Of a DNA stretch of 64,000 bases, positions 43,671 through 51,322 are shown piece by piece; position 1 is the first letter of the stretch, and every line of letters starts with the position of its first letter. This DNA comes from CAZJHX01 sp964545715 (GTDB lineage: Bacteria > Myxococcota_A > UBA9042 > GCA-2863065). A program made the position numbers and the translations under genes. The DNA is taken from positions 1-64,000 of the forward strand of contig CAZJHX010000032.1 of NCBI GenBank assembly GCA_964545715.1, read 5' to 3'. The notes under the pieces are model-generated. The model saw nothing but the letters and a program-made list of their open reading frames with translations, was not told the DNA's origin and did not search any database.

Positions 43671-44504
43671 TTACTGCAGCAGCGCCAGAGCGCTCTGCGG
43701 CTGCGCGTTGGCCTGGGCCAGCATGGACACGCCGGCCTGCATCAGCACCTGGCTGCGCGCGAAGGAGCTGCTCTCCTCGGCCACGTTCGTGTCGCGGATC
43801 CGGCTGTTGGCGGCCGCCAGGTTCTCGCGCATGGTGTCGACGGCGCCGGCCGCGATCTGCAGACGATTACCCTTGGCGCCAAGACCGGCGCGCGCGGTAG
43901 CCAGACTGTCCAGGGCGGTGTCGATGACGGACATAGCCGCCTGCGAGTTGGCCTTGGTGTCGGTCGCCTCGGTACCCGCGAAGCCCAGACCGGACGACGA
44001 GACGTCGGCGATGGTCACGGTGATGCGGAACGACGCGCCGTTGTCGTGGCCGACCTGGAAGTCCAGACCGGTCGCCGCGAAGGCGCCGCCCAGCAGGGTC
44101 AGGCCGTTGAACTTGGTCGACTGCGTGATCCGATCGACCTCAGAGATGAGATCCTGGAACTCGGTGTCGATGTACGCACGCTCGTTGTCCGTGAGGCTGT
44201 CCGAAGCCGACTGAACCGTCAGCTCGCGCATGCGGATCAAGATCGAGCTGATCTCGCTCATCGAGCCCTCAGCCGTCTGCACGACACTCAGGCCGTCGTT
44301 GGCGTTTCGCGACGCCTGGGCCAGGCCGCGGATCTGCGACTTCATGCCCTCGGAGACGCCGAGACCGGCCGCATCGTCCATCGCGGAGTTGATGCGGAAG
44401 CCGGACGACAGTCGCTCCAAGGAGCGGTTGAGACCGATCGTGGTCCCGTTGAGATGACGCTGCCCTTTGATGGACGCGTTGTTGGTCATGATAGAAATAG
44501 CCAT
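43671..44504 (-). CDS. Flagellin (short D0/D1 type, second copy)
   Basis: 277 residues with a strong AGGAGG ribosome site. It is nearly collinear with its neighbour and differs mainly in scattered substitutions (SIKGQRHLNGTTIGLNRSLE at the start; GVSEGMKSQ against SVSEQMKAQ). Both ends needed for D0/D1 assembly are intact and the C-terminus ends ALALLQ. The closeness of the pair implies recent duplication, with gene conversion possible. The upstream region carries a large hairpin with a T-run in the flagellin direction (44621-44697), which may regulate it. Confidence 0.95.
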   Translation of the reverse strand: MAISIMTNNASIKGQRHLNGTTIGLNRSLERLSSGFRINSAMDDAAGLGVSEGMKSQIRGLAQASRNANDGLSVVQTAEGSMSEISSILIRMRELTVQSASDSLTDNERAYIDTEFQDLISEVDRITQSTKFNGLTLLGGAFAATGLDFQVGHDNGASFRITVTIADVSSSGLGFAGTEATDTKANSQAAMSVIDTALDSLATARAGLGAKGNRLQIAAGAVDTMRENLAAANSRIRDTNVAEESSSFARSQVLMQAGVSMLAQANAQPQSALALLQ

Positions 44505-44620
44505 AGCTGCCTTCCTCCTAGCAGTAGATCTGTGCCAGGCGGACCACCCCCGGTCCTTCTGCCACCCAAAATAAACTCAACTGGAGAAGGGCCCACCAGG
44601 CCCAGTCCCCCTCACACAAC

Positions 44621-44697
44621 TGCCTTGTTCGAAAAACGTGTCACCGGGCGGGAACGAAGGCTGTCATCGCTCCCGCCGGTGACTACCCAACAAGGCA
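44621..44697 (-). promoter_or_regulatory. Nested inverted repeat with T-run; candidate attenuator in the flagellin leader
   Basis: The outer arms TGCCTTGTT and AACAAGGCA match perfectly. Inside, TCCCGCCGGTGAC pairs with GTCACCGGGCGGGA with one bulged base. Read on the minus strand, the inner hairpin is followed by ACGTTTTTC, as in an intrinsic terminator, and then by the second outer arm. It lies about 120 nt before the ATG of the 43671-44504 flagellin. Confidence 0.55.
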
Positions 44698-44727
44698 TTC
44701 AGTTGGGAGTTCGTGACCTGCTGTGCG

Positions 44728-44739
44728 GGGGTTAACCCC
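44728..44739. promoter_or_regulatory. Perfect palindrome GGGGTTAACCCC
   Basis: A 12-bp palindrome about 130 bp upstream of the promoter at 44862, a common distance for an enhancer-binding-protein site. Confidence 0.4.
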
Positions 44740-44754
44740 AAAAGTCGATTTCCA

Positions 44755-44764
44755 CCCCATGGGG
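44755..44764. promoter_or_regulatory. Perfect palindrome CCCCATGGGG flanked by GTCGA/TCGAC
   Basis: A 10-bp palindrome within outer arms GTCGA (44744-44748) and TCGAC (44770-44774), about 100 bp upstream of the promoter at 44862. Confidence 0.4.
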
Positions 44765-44861
44765 CATTGTCGACCCAGGCCCCACACCCTGTTGCCAGCA
44801 CGCCACACATCCCGACAGCTGGACACCCAGAGAACGTGATACTGCGCCGCGATCCATGCAC

Positions 44862-44877
44862 TGGCATCGACCTTGCT
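44862..44877 (+). promoter_or_regulatory. Sigma-54-type promoter for the Arg-rich envelope protein
   Basis: TGGCATCGACCTTGCT has a perfect TTGCT and TGGCA with GG/GC 10 nt apart; only the C after TGGCA is T. The transcript would start near 44888, just before the AAGGAGG at 44900. Confidence 0.65.
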
Positions 44878-44914
44878 CAAGAGGGTTGGCAACGCTCATA
44901 AGGAGGCACCTCCA

Positions 44915-45625
44915 ATGAAGTTCTCGACTCGAAAATTCTCTCCCGTTTTTGCCCTGATGACGGCCCTGTTGTTTGCAGGCCCGGCCATGGCAGCCCCCGA
45001 TCATCACGCCCCGTCTGTGGGCGCGGTCAAAGTCGCTAAAACCGTCAAGGTAGCGGTCTCCAACCCGCGCTATCCCCGCCGCGTGCGTCGCGTAAGACGC
45101 GTAAGACGCAATCGCCGTCGCGTTGTGCGCCGCCGGGTGGTCCGCCGGGCGCCGCCGCGGGTGGTCACCACCAAGACGGTTATCGCGCGTCCAAAGCTGT
45201 CCCTGCAGCCCCGCGCGGCCCGTCCGGTGCGTTTGAGCTTCACGCAGAAAGGCGTCGCGATGACCGGCGTTGAGCTGGGCGTGCGCCTGGGCAACCACAT
45301 CGAGCTGACCGCCGCTACCGGCGTCACGTCCAGCCCTGTGGCCGTAATCGGCTGCGCGGGTCCGGGCTGTCAGACCGAGCCGGCCCCCAGCTGGGCGACC
45401 AGCGTGCGGGTCTATCCGGTGCGCAGCGGCCTGTCCCCGTACGTCAGCGCCGGGCTGATGGGTCACGCTTATGACCCGGCCAGCACCGTCGGCCTGGTCG
45501 GCGCGGGCGTCAACTGGAGCACGCACAGCGGCTTCACGGCCAGCCTGGGCGTGGACTACGCTATCGGCGAGACGGACTCTCGCAAGATGGTCGTGCCCAG
45601 CCTGCAGATCGGCTACGCCTTCTAG
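44915..45625 (+). CDS. Envelope beta-barrel-like protein with Arg-rich N-terminal stretch
   Basis: 236 residues from the ATG at 44915, with AAGGAGG eight bases before. The signal peptide MKFSTRKFSPVFALMTALLF ends AMA. Residues about 48-80 are extremely basic, with repeated RRVRRVRR and RRVVRR units. From about 105 the sequence becomes beta-rich (TGVELGVRLGNHIELTAATG, SVRVYPVRSGLSPYVSAGL, FTASLGVDYAIGE) and ends in Phe, as outer-membrane barrels do. A basic arm behind a signal peptide could bind LPS, nucleic acid or peptidoglycan. Unknown family. It is 40 bp ahead of the next gene but has its own sigma-54-type promoter. Confidence 0.72.
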   Translation: MKFSTRKFSPVFALMTALLFAGPAMAAPDHHAPSVGAVKVAKTVKVAVSNPRYPRRVRRVRRVRRNRRRVVRRRVVRRAPPRVVTTKTVIARPKLSLQPRAARPVRLSFTQKGVAMTGVELGVRLGNHIELTAATGVTSSPVAVIGCAGPGCQTEPAPSWATSVRVYPVRSGLSPYVSAGLMGHAYDPASTVGLVGAGVNWSTHSGFTASLGVDYAIGETDSRKMVVPSLQIGYAF

Positions 45626-45665
45626 ATTGCGCATCTGACTTCTAAAGGGCGCCTGCTCCGGTAAG

Positions 45666-47120
45666 ATGCGCGCCATGCTGACGCGCTCCACAACCGCTCT
45701 TCTCTCTCTCCTGCCCATCCTGTGGTGTGCGTGCTCCGACCCGGAGCCGCCGCCACCCCCTGCGGGCACCGTCGCGCTCTACGAGGCGGGCTGCGAGACC
45801 ACCGCCGACTGCATCGAAGGCGTGTGCATCGACGCCCTGGGCGCCAACTACTGCGCACCTGAATGCCAGGAGACGGCCTGCCCCGACGACACCGTCGGCA
45901 GCTGCGTGCTGGACGCCGACAACAACTCCGGCTGCCGCGTGGAGTGCACCGACGGCGCGTGTCCTGCGGACCTGGCGTGCACCGAGCTCGGTGACAAGGC
46001 CCTCTGCGTGGCCAAAGACGCCCCCAACATCGACATCTGCAGCCCGGGCTTCACCCGCTGCGACGGCGTGTGCCTTCGCGTCACTGAAGACCCGGCCCAC
46101 TGCGGGGCCTGCGGCAAAGCGTGCGCGGTCGGCGCCGTGTGTGTGTCGGCACAGTGCGCGTGCCCCGACGAGAAGCCCGACGACTGCTCGGGCGTCTGCG
46201 TCAGCAACAACACCGACCTGCAGCACTGCGGCCTGTGCAACACCCCGTGCGCCCGGGATAACGCCAGCGCGGCCTGCATCGCCGGAGAGTGCACGCTGGT
46301 CGCGTGTGACGAGGGCTTCCTGAGCTGCGACGATGAGAGCGAGAACGGCTGCGAGATCGCCGCGGACGCCGTGCCGACCGCCGTGATCGACGTGATCGAA
46401 GGCAACCAGGTCGACGAGCTCACCGAGCTGCACCTGTCCGGCGAGTCGTCCACGGCGCCCACCTCGGCCATCGCCTCGTACGCCTGGTCGGTGTCGGTGC
46501 CCCCGGGCGCCCAGGGCGAGTTTCTGCCCAACTCGACGACCGCCACGCCCACGTTTACGGCCGACGTGATCGGCACCTACGCGTTCACGCTGGAGGTGAA
46601 GGACGGCGACGGCAACCCGAACTGCGCGCCCGGCAAGCGCAACGTCCTGGTGATCCCGGCCGGTCTGGCCCACATCGAGCTCCTGTGGACGGGCGGCGGC
46701 GACCTGGACATCCACCTGGCTCACGAGGACGCGGGCGACGACCCCTGGTTCGACGCCGTCAACGACTGCTGGGCAAACAACGCGACGCCCGAGTGGGGCG
46801 AGCCGATCGAGCTCAAGGACAACCCGACGCTCAAACGCGAAGACGGCGACAGCCCCGGACTGGAGGTGCTGAGCCTGCCGGTGCCTCAATTTGAGAAGAA
46901 CTATCGGCTGGCCATCCACTACAAGGGCGACGGCGAGCCGGCGGACGCCGAGATCCGGATCCACGCCAATGACAAGCTGGAGTACGGGCGCACGGGCGTG
47001 AACCTGATCCCCGGCGACCTGTGGGACGTCGGCACGCTGAATTGGGAGGACCAGAACTTCGAACCGGCGCTGAAAGAGGGCGGCGAGCCGGTCATCGAAA
47101 AAAATGTGCAGGTCCCGTGA
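45666..47120 (+). CDS. Cys-rich lipoprotein with PKD-like domain and DUF2135-like C-terminal domain
   Basis: 484 residues from the ATG at 45666 (45675 also possible). The lipobox is LPILWCAC. Residues about 35-240 carry Cys modules (CETTADCIEGVC, FTRCDGVCLRVTEDPAHCGA, CGLCNTPCARDN). A PKD-like domain follows (SSTAPTSAIASYAWSVSVPP). The C-terminal part starts IELLWTGGGDLDIHLAHE and contains WFDAVNDCWANN and an Asp/His-rich strand set. I associate this pattern with a widespread but unassigned myxobacterial domain near DUF2135. Its stop overlaps the peptidase start as GTGA. Confidence 0.78.
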   Translation: MRAMLTRSTTALLSLLPILWCACSDPEPPPPPAGTVALYEAGCETTADCIEGVCIDALGANYCAPECQETACPDDTVGSCVLDADNNSGCRVECTDGACPADLACTELGDKALCVAKDAPNIDICSPGFTRCDGVCLRVTEDPAHCGACGKACAVGAVCVSAQCACPDEKPDDCSGVCVSNNTDLQHCGLCNTPCARDNASAACIAGECTLVACDEGFLSCDDESENGCEIAADAVPTAVIDVIEGNQVDELTELHLSGESSTAPTSAIASYAWSVSVPPGAQGEFLPNSTTATPTFTADVIGTYAFTLEVKDGDGNPNCAPGKRNVLVIPAGLAHIELLWTGGGDLDIHLAHEDAGDDPWFDAVNDCWANNATPEWGEPIELKDNPTLKREDGDSPGLEVLSLPVPQFEKNYRLAIHYKGDGEPADAEIRIHANDKLEYGRTGVNLIPGDLWDVGTLNWEDQNFEPALKEGGEPVIEKNVQVP

Positions 47121-48685
47121 GGCCCCCTCCCCCGCCCGCGATCGATCCGGCCGCGCCCGACGAGGCCGCGCTCAAAGCCTGGGCCGACGAGCTGGAGCGC
47201 GTGATGAGCCTGCTGTGCCGCGGCCTTGCGGAGGGGCAATGGCGGCTCTTTACGACGGGCGAGGCCGACATGCTGGAGGCCCTGGACGACGCGCGCGTCG
47301 CAATCTACGGGGACACCGACGTGCTCGACGCCCTGTGTACGGTACGCCGGGCCACGGCCGACGGCTGGACGGCCTCAGACCTCGCCCTGGGGCGACGGCT
47401 GGCCATGCTGCACCGCGAGTTTTTGCGGGAGGCGGTGGCGTCGGACCCGGCGATCTCGGCCGCATCCACCGATCTGGCGGGCCGCATGTCGCGCTTCCGA
47501 GCGAAGCTGGGCGGGGCGCCGACCGCGGACGCGGCCCTGATGCAGATTCTGGCCACCGACCCCGACCGCGCGCGGCGGGAGGCGGCCTGGCGAGCACGTT
47601 GTGCACCGGCGCCGGACTATGCAGCGGACATCTGTTCGCTGCGTGATATGCGCAACGAGCAGGCGCGATGCCGCGGATATCGAGACTTCTATGAGCTGGG
47701 CCTGACGGTGCGCGGGCTGCAGGCCGACCAGCTTACAGCGCTGGTGAGCTCTCTTCTGGAGCACACCCAGCCGGCGTGGCGCGCGATCTGTGACGACCTG
47801 GCCGAGCGCGTCGGCACCACGCAGCTGATGCCGTGGGACCTGGGTCTGGGCGATCCGCAAAGCGACGACCTGCGGCGGTTTGATGCCGCCCATGCCCGAG
47901 ACAGGGCGCTGCGCACGTTCAGCGCGATGGGCCTACCTCTGGAGGCCGTCACGCTGGACCTGGATGCTCGCGAGGGCAAGTCGGAGCACGCCTGGTGTGT
48001 CCCGGTGGACCCGCCCACGGACATTCGCGTCACGGCGACCCTGGCCGACGGGCTGAGCGGCGACAACACGCTGCTGCACGAGCTGGGGCACGCCGCCCAC
48101 TCGGCCTACGTCACCGGCGAGCATTTTGTGCTGCGCGATGCGCCCAACGACGCGTTTCACGAGGGGTTGGCCCAGCTGTTTGCGTACCTGGCCTACAACC
48201 CACACTGGCTGTGTTGGACGGCGGGGCTGAGCGAGGCGGAGGCCGCACGATTGGCCGCGCGTGGGCGGCGCAAGAAGCTGCTGTCGATGCGGTGGTGGAT
48301 CGTATGGATCCGCTTGGAGCAGGCGCTGTTCAGCACACCACAGCGGGACGTGACCGAGGCCTTCTGGTCGATCTGTGAAGACGTGCTCGGCATCACAGCC
48401 GACGCGGAGCTACGCGAAATCCCGGCGTGGGCGCGCGTTGTGCACCTGGCGACGCACCCGGTCTACATCCAAAACTACGTGATCGCCGACGTGGTAGCGG
48501 CCCAGCTGGACGACGCCCTGCGCAAGCGCTTTGGGCGGTGGTTTGAGACGCCGGCGGCCGGGGCCCACCTGCGGGACAGCGTGATCGCCCCGGGCGCGCT
48601 CTTGGAGGTGGATGAGCTCCTCGTGCGTGCGTCCGGGCGCGCGTTGGACGCCGAGCCTTACGCGGTAGTATTGTCCGGCGCATGA
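47117..48685 (+). CDS. M2/M3-like zinc metallopeptidase
   Basis: 522 residues from the GTG at 47117, coupled to the lipoprotein before it. The gluzincin motif HELGH is at 321-325, and the second ligand region AFHEGLAQ lies near 346-353, in the spacing and wording of the angiotensin-converting-enzyme family (M2) more than M3. The all-helical N-terminal half (MSLLCRGLAEGQWRLF, RRATADGWTASDLALGRRL, AWRARCAPAPDYAADI, RNEQARCRGYRDFYEL) also fits M2. No signal peptide is seen, so it would be a cytoplasmic peptidyl-dipeptidase, unlike the secreted animal enzymes. The next gene starts in its stop codon. Confidence 0.85.
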   Translation: MRPPPPPAIDPAAPDEAALKAWADELERVMSLLCRGLAEGQWRLFTTGEADMLEALDDARVAIYGDTDVLDALCTVRRATADGWTASDLALGRRLAMLHREFLREAVASDPAISAASTDLAGRMSRFRAKLGGAPTADAALMQILATDPDRARREAAWRARCAPAPDYAADICSLRDMRNEQARCRGYRDFYELGLTVRGLQADQLTALVSSLLEHTQPAWRAICDDLAERVGTTQLMPWDLGLGDPQSDDLRRFDAAHARDRALRTFSAMGLPLEAVTLDLDAREGKSEHAWCVPVDPPTDIRVTATLADGLSGDNTLLHELGHAAHSAYVTGEHFVLRDAPNDAFHEGLAQLFAYLAYNPHWLCWTAGLSEAEAARLAARGRRKKLLSMRWWIVWIRLEQALFSTPQRDVTEAFWSICEDVLGITADAELREIPAWARVVHLATHPVYIQNYVIADVVAAQLDDALRKRFGRWFETPAAGAHLRDSVIAPGALLEVDELLVRASGRALDAEPYAVVLSGA

Positions 48686-49629
48686 AGCGCTTTGTAGGGA
48701 TCGACGTCGGCGGCACGCGGCTTAAGGCCGGCCTGGTGGACGCGACGCAAAAGGTAACCAACGAAGAGGTCGTCTGGCTGGACGACGCCGACAAAACCGA
48801 AGAGGGCATGCTCAAGCGCCTGACGGAGATCGTCCCAAAGGTGATCGGCGGCGCGTCGGGTGTGGTGACGGTCGGCCTGGGGGTCGCCGGCGTGATCAGC
48901 CGATGGGAGGGCTCGGTCAAGCGATCGCCCAACTTCCCCGCGTTTGACGACTTCCGGCTCAAGGAGCGGCTGGAGCCTCTGATCGGCCACCACGTCTGCC
49001 TGGACAACGACGCCAACTGTGTCGTGGCCGGCGAGTTTCTGCAGGGGCAGGTTGCGCACACGCTGGCCAAAATCGGCAGCCGCGACCTGATTGGCCTGAC
49101 CCTGGGCACAGGCGTAGGCGGCGCGATCATCATCGGTGGCGCGCTGTGGCGAGGCGTCAGCGGCATGGCTGGGGAGCTGGGCCACATCATTGTGGAGCCG
49201 GGCGGGCTGCAGTGCGGCTGCGGCGCCAGGGGCTGCCTGGAGATGTACGCCTCGGGCAACGGGCTGCGCGCCATGTGCGAGAAGACGCCGGTGGACGGCA
49301 TCGACGCGACGTCAGCCGATCTCCCGCGCCTGCTCGCAGACGCCGCGCAGGCCGGCAACGCCACGGCAAAGACACACTTCGCCGCGGCCGGAACCGCGCT
49401 CGGCCGGGCGCTGGGCGGACTGCTCAACACCTTCAACACCAAGACCTTCCTCATCGCGGGTGGGCTGGCGCCGTCGTTCAACTGGATGGAAGAGGCGTGC
49501 ATGGCGGAGCTGCGCGCGTGCTCGTTTGACGAGATCAACGAGGGCGTCGAGTTGGTGACGGCCTCGCTGGACGAGAAGGCGGGCGTGCTGGGCGCCGCGA
49601 TGCAATGGATGATGGCCCCACACGACTAG
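48682..49629 (+). CDS. ROK-family sugar kinase (glucokinase-like)
   Basis: 315 residues with an ATGA overlap. The N-terminal phosphate loop FVGIDVGGTRLKAGLVD is typical, and GAIIIGGALWRGVSGMAGEL, then GHIIVEPGGLQCGCGARGCL, carries the ROK His and zinc-binding Cys cluster. LDNDANCVVAGEF supplies the catalytic Asp (DNDAN). The length matches ROK glucokinases, which phosphorylate glucose or N-acetyl sugars with ATP; the substrate is not determined. It lies in an unusual coupled series between a peptidase and an AgmX-like protein. Confidence 0.93.
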   Translation: MKRFVGIDVGGTRLKAGLVDATQKVTNEEVVWLDDADKTEEGMLKRLTEIVPKVIGGASGVVTVGLGVAGVISRWEGSVKRSPNFPAFDDFRLKERLEPLIGHHVCLDNDANCVVAGEFLQGQVAHTLAKIGSRDLIGLTLGTGVGGAIIIGGALWRGVSGMAGELGHIIVEPGGLQCGCGARGCLEMYASGNGLRAMCEKTPVDGIDATSADLPRLLADAAQAGNATAKTHFAAAGTALGRALGGLLNTFNTKTFLIAGGLAPSFNWMEEACMAELRACSFDEINEGVELVTASLDEKAGVLGAAMQWMMAPHD

Positions 49630-50295
49630 ATGCGCCGCTTTATCCTGTTTTTCGTGTTGGTTCTGTTCGCCGTCATCTGGTGGCTGCTGCCGGTGCGCAC
49701 GGCGCCACCCCCAAAAAACGAGGCGCCCGAGGCCAAGCCCGGCGCGTGGGAGGCCGAGGCGCCGAAGCCCGAGCCCACGCCCGCCCCCGCAAAGACCGCC
49801 GCGCCCGAGCCGGCTGCGAAACCAAAGGCCGATCCTGAGCCGCCGGTAGCAAGGACCTCCCCGCTCGGTAGCGGTGCAAAGGCGCCTGAGCCGGCTGCGC
49901 TGATCCCGACCCCCAGCGGCAGTCCACAGGCGAGCGTCCCAAAGGCTCCCGAAGCCGAGCCGGAGGTCGCTGGGGAGCCCATGGTGTGGAGCGTCGACCG
50001 CGAGGGGATCCAGGGCGCAATGGACGAGTCCAAGCCCAAGATCCAAGAGTGCTATTCGGCCTGGATCAAGAGCAACCCGGACCTGGCGGGCCGCATGGTC
50101 ATCTCGTTTGTGATCGAGCCGCTGGCCGAGGGTTCGGAGTACGGGAAGGTTACCGAGGTGGAGCTTGCCGACTCCGACGTGGAGCATCCGCTGCTTGAGG
50201 GCTGTGTGCTGAACGTGGCGTCCGAGCTACGCTGGACGGCGCCGCCGGATGGGCGGATGGCGGTCCGGTACCCCTTCCTTTTCGCGACTGAGTAG
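49630..50295 (+). CDS. AgmX/PglI C-terminal-domain protein
   Basis: 221 residues, starting directly after the ROK stop codon. One N-terminal membrane helix (FILFFVLVLFAVIWWLL) is followed by a Pro/Ala/Glu-Lys spacer of about 95 residues. The C-terminal domain reads SKPKIQECYSAWIKSNPDLA, then GRMVISFVIEP, VTEVELADSDV and GCVLNVASELRW. That is the AgmX/PglI C-terminal (TonB-like) domain of the myxobacterial gliding machinery and relatives. It would span the inner membrane with its domain in the periplasm and connect to an outer-membrane partner. Its 3' end overlaps the regulator on the other strand by 69 bp. Confidence 0.85.
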   Translation: MRRFILFFVLVLFAVIWWLLPVRTAPPPKNEAPEAKPGAWEAEAPKPEPTPAPAKTAAPEPAAKPKADPEPPVARTSPLGSGAKAPEPAALIPTPSGSPQASVPKAPEAEPEVAGEPMVWSVDREGIQGAMDESKPKIQECYSAWIKSNPDLAGRMVISFVIEPLAEGSEYGKVTEVELADSDVEHPLLEGCVLNVASELRWTAPPDGRMAVRYPFLFATE

Positions 50296-50916
50296 CGCGG
50301 TGCGCTCGCCGGCAAACGCCAGCTCGAGATAGATGTCGCCAAGCGGCGCCTCGAAACACGCGACAAGCGACGGCTGCGTAAGCCCGCGCAAGACCACGTC
50401 TCTGCCGTCGACCAACAGGGCGGGCGTCAGGGTGACCGCGCCAAGCTGTGCGGTCAGCCCCTGCATCATGCGAGTCACCAACTCCGCGGCCAGCTCGGTG
50501 ATCTCGGCGATGGAGGCCTCTTCGACCCACGGCAGCGCCGTGATGGCCACGCCCGCCAGCTGGGACGCCGAGGCGCTGATCAGCAGATGGCCGCGGGCGT
50601 TCTCCGCCTGAAACGCAACGATGGCCGTCATCGGCATCAGCGGTGTGTCGTTTGCGCGCAGGCACAGATCGGTGGGCGTAATCGTCGTGTCGTAGGACCC
50701 GAAAACGCTGACCGCCTCATCGATGACGCGATCGACCAGGTCCGGGTTCCAGCGCTCCTCGCCCAGCAGCAACTTTGCCGCCCGGTCCAGCACATGTGGG
50801 AGGATAGGCGCCCTCAGCGTGGCGTCCGGCTCAAACTGGCCGAATTCGGGGACCGAGGCATCGCACACCCAGACCACGGGTAGCCGAGGCTGGCTGCTCT
50901 TCACGGAGTCCAACAA
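50227..50916 (-). CDS. CheX-like domain protein, main part of a frame-broken receiver/CheX regulator
   Basis: 229 residues if started at an in-frame TTG near 50916, but the first 50 residues (LDSVKSSQPRLPVVWV, ATLRAPILPHVLDRAAKLLL) are clearly the second half of a response-regulator receiver domain whose first half is in another frame (50831-51121). From about 70 to 205 a CheX-like fold follows (VIDEAVSVFG, MTAIVAFQAENARGHLLIS, EITELAAELVTRMM, LTPALLVDGRDVVLRG). The CheX Asn of 'E-x-x-N' appears as Thr, so phosphatase activity is uncertain. The last residues come from the overlap with the AgmX gene. Cytoplasmic. Confidence 0.7.
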   Translation of the reverse strand: MLDSVKSSQPRLPVVWVCDASVPEFGQFEPDATLRAPILPHVLDRAAKLLLGEERWNPDLVDRVIDEAVSVFGSYDTTITPTDLCLRANDTPLMPMTAIVAFQAENARGHLLISASASQLAGVAITALPWVEEASIAEITELAAELVTRMMQGLTAQLGAVTLTPALLVDGRDVVLRGLTQPSLVACFEAPLGDIYLELAFAGERTALLSREKEGVPDRHPPIRRRRPA

Positions 50917-51121
50917 CGCGACGCTCCGCCTGGTCCTCCCCGTTGATCAGAATCAGGGAGACCAGCGGTGTGGTCAACACCATGTCGATCGCATCTGAGA
51001 CCGTCTCGGCGAGGTCGACCTGCCAGCCGCGTTTGACCAGCCACAGAGCATTGGTAAGCAGCGAGCCGCCGGGGCGGTCGAGCACGAGGATGTGCTTATG
51101 AAGGTGCATCGATCTAACCAT
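50831..51121 (-). CDS. Receiver-domain N-terminal half before a frame break
   Basis: It reads MVRSMHLHKHILVLDRPGGS, then LLTNALWLVKRGWQVDLAET and MVLTTPLVSLILING, i.e. the first two strands and helices of a receiver domain. Position ILING lacks the usual phospho-acceptor Asp, so the domain may be a pseudo-receiver. An ATG at 51109 is an alternative start. After about 50940 the frame becomes non-homologous (GLREEQPASATR), while the next frame continues the receiver. One gene, about 51121 down to 50227, is therefore likely. Confidence 0.6.
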   Translation of the reverse strand: MVRSMHLHKHILVLDRPGGSLLTNALWLVKRGWQVDLAETVSDAIDMVLTTPLVSLILINGEDQAERRVVGLREEQPASATRGLGVRCLGPRIRPV

Positions 51122-51162
51122 CGAAACACCGCGGCTGAAGTTAAGTGGACTGTGCAATGTAC

Positions 51163-51185
51163 TGTTCAAGCGCAGTGTTCAATCG
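51163..51185. repeat. Direct repeat TGTTCAAGCG / TGTTCAATCG
   Basis: Two 10-bp copies with one mismatch, 13 bp apart, centred about 55 bp upstream of the promoter at 51230. It is a possible activator site for the surface operon. Confidence 0.4.
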
Positions 51186-51229
51186 TGCAACGCAGATCCC
51201 TATTCGACACACTGCGTCCCATCGCGATG

Positions 51230-51245
51230 CGGCACGATAAATGCC
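51230..51245 (+). promoter_or_regulatory. Sigma-54-like promoter for the surface-protein operon
   Basis: CGGCACGATAAATGCC keeps GGCACG and the GG-N10-GC spacing but has weaker flanks (C for T, ATGCC for TTGCW). The transcript would begin near 51255, giving a leader of about 68 nt ending in AGGAGGG. Confidence 0.45.
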
Positions 51246-51322
51246 TGCTAGCTTAGATGGGTATAGGCGAGTAGTCTGCCATTGGGGTCATTCGTTTCGG
51301 TCGATCAGGAGGGTCTATTAAT

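Larger units (their letters stand above)
44505..44914. other. 410-bp divergent region between flagellin and Arg-rich envelope protein
   Basis: It holds a nested inverted repeat (44621-44697), the palindromes GGGGTTAACCCC (44728-44739) and CCCCATGGGG (44755-44764), and a sigma-54-type promoter reading right (44862-44877). I see no protein-coding signal in it. Confidence 0.7.

Noticed and set aside
44521..44545. TGGCACAGATCTACTGCT before the 43671-44504 flagellin as a sigma-54 promoter
   Set aside because: The GG and GC doublets are 12 nt apart rather than 10, a spacing sigma-54 does not tolerate.
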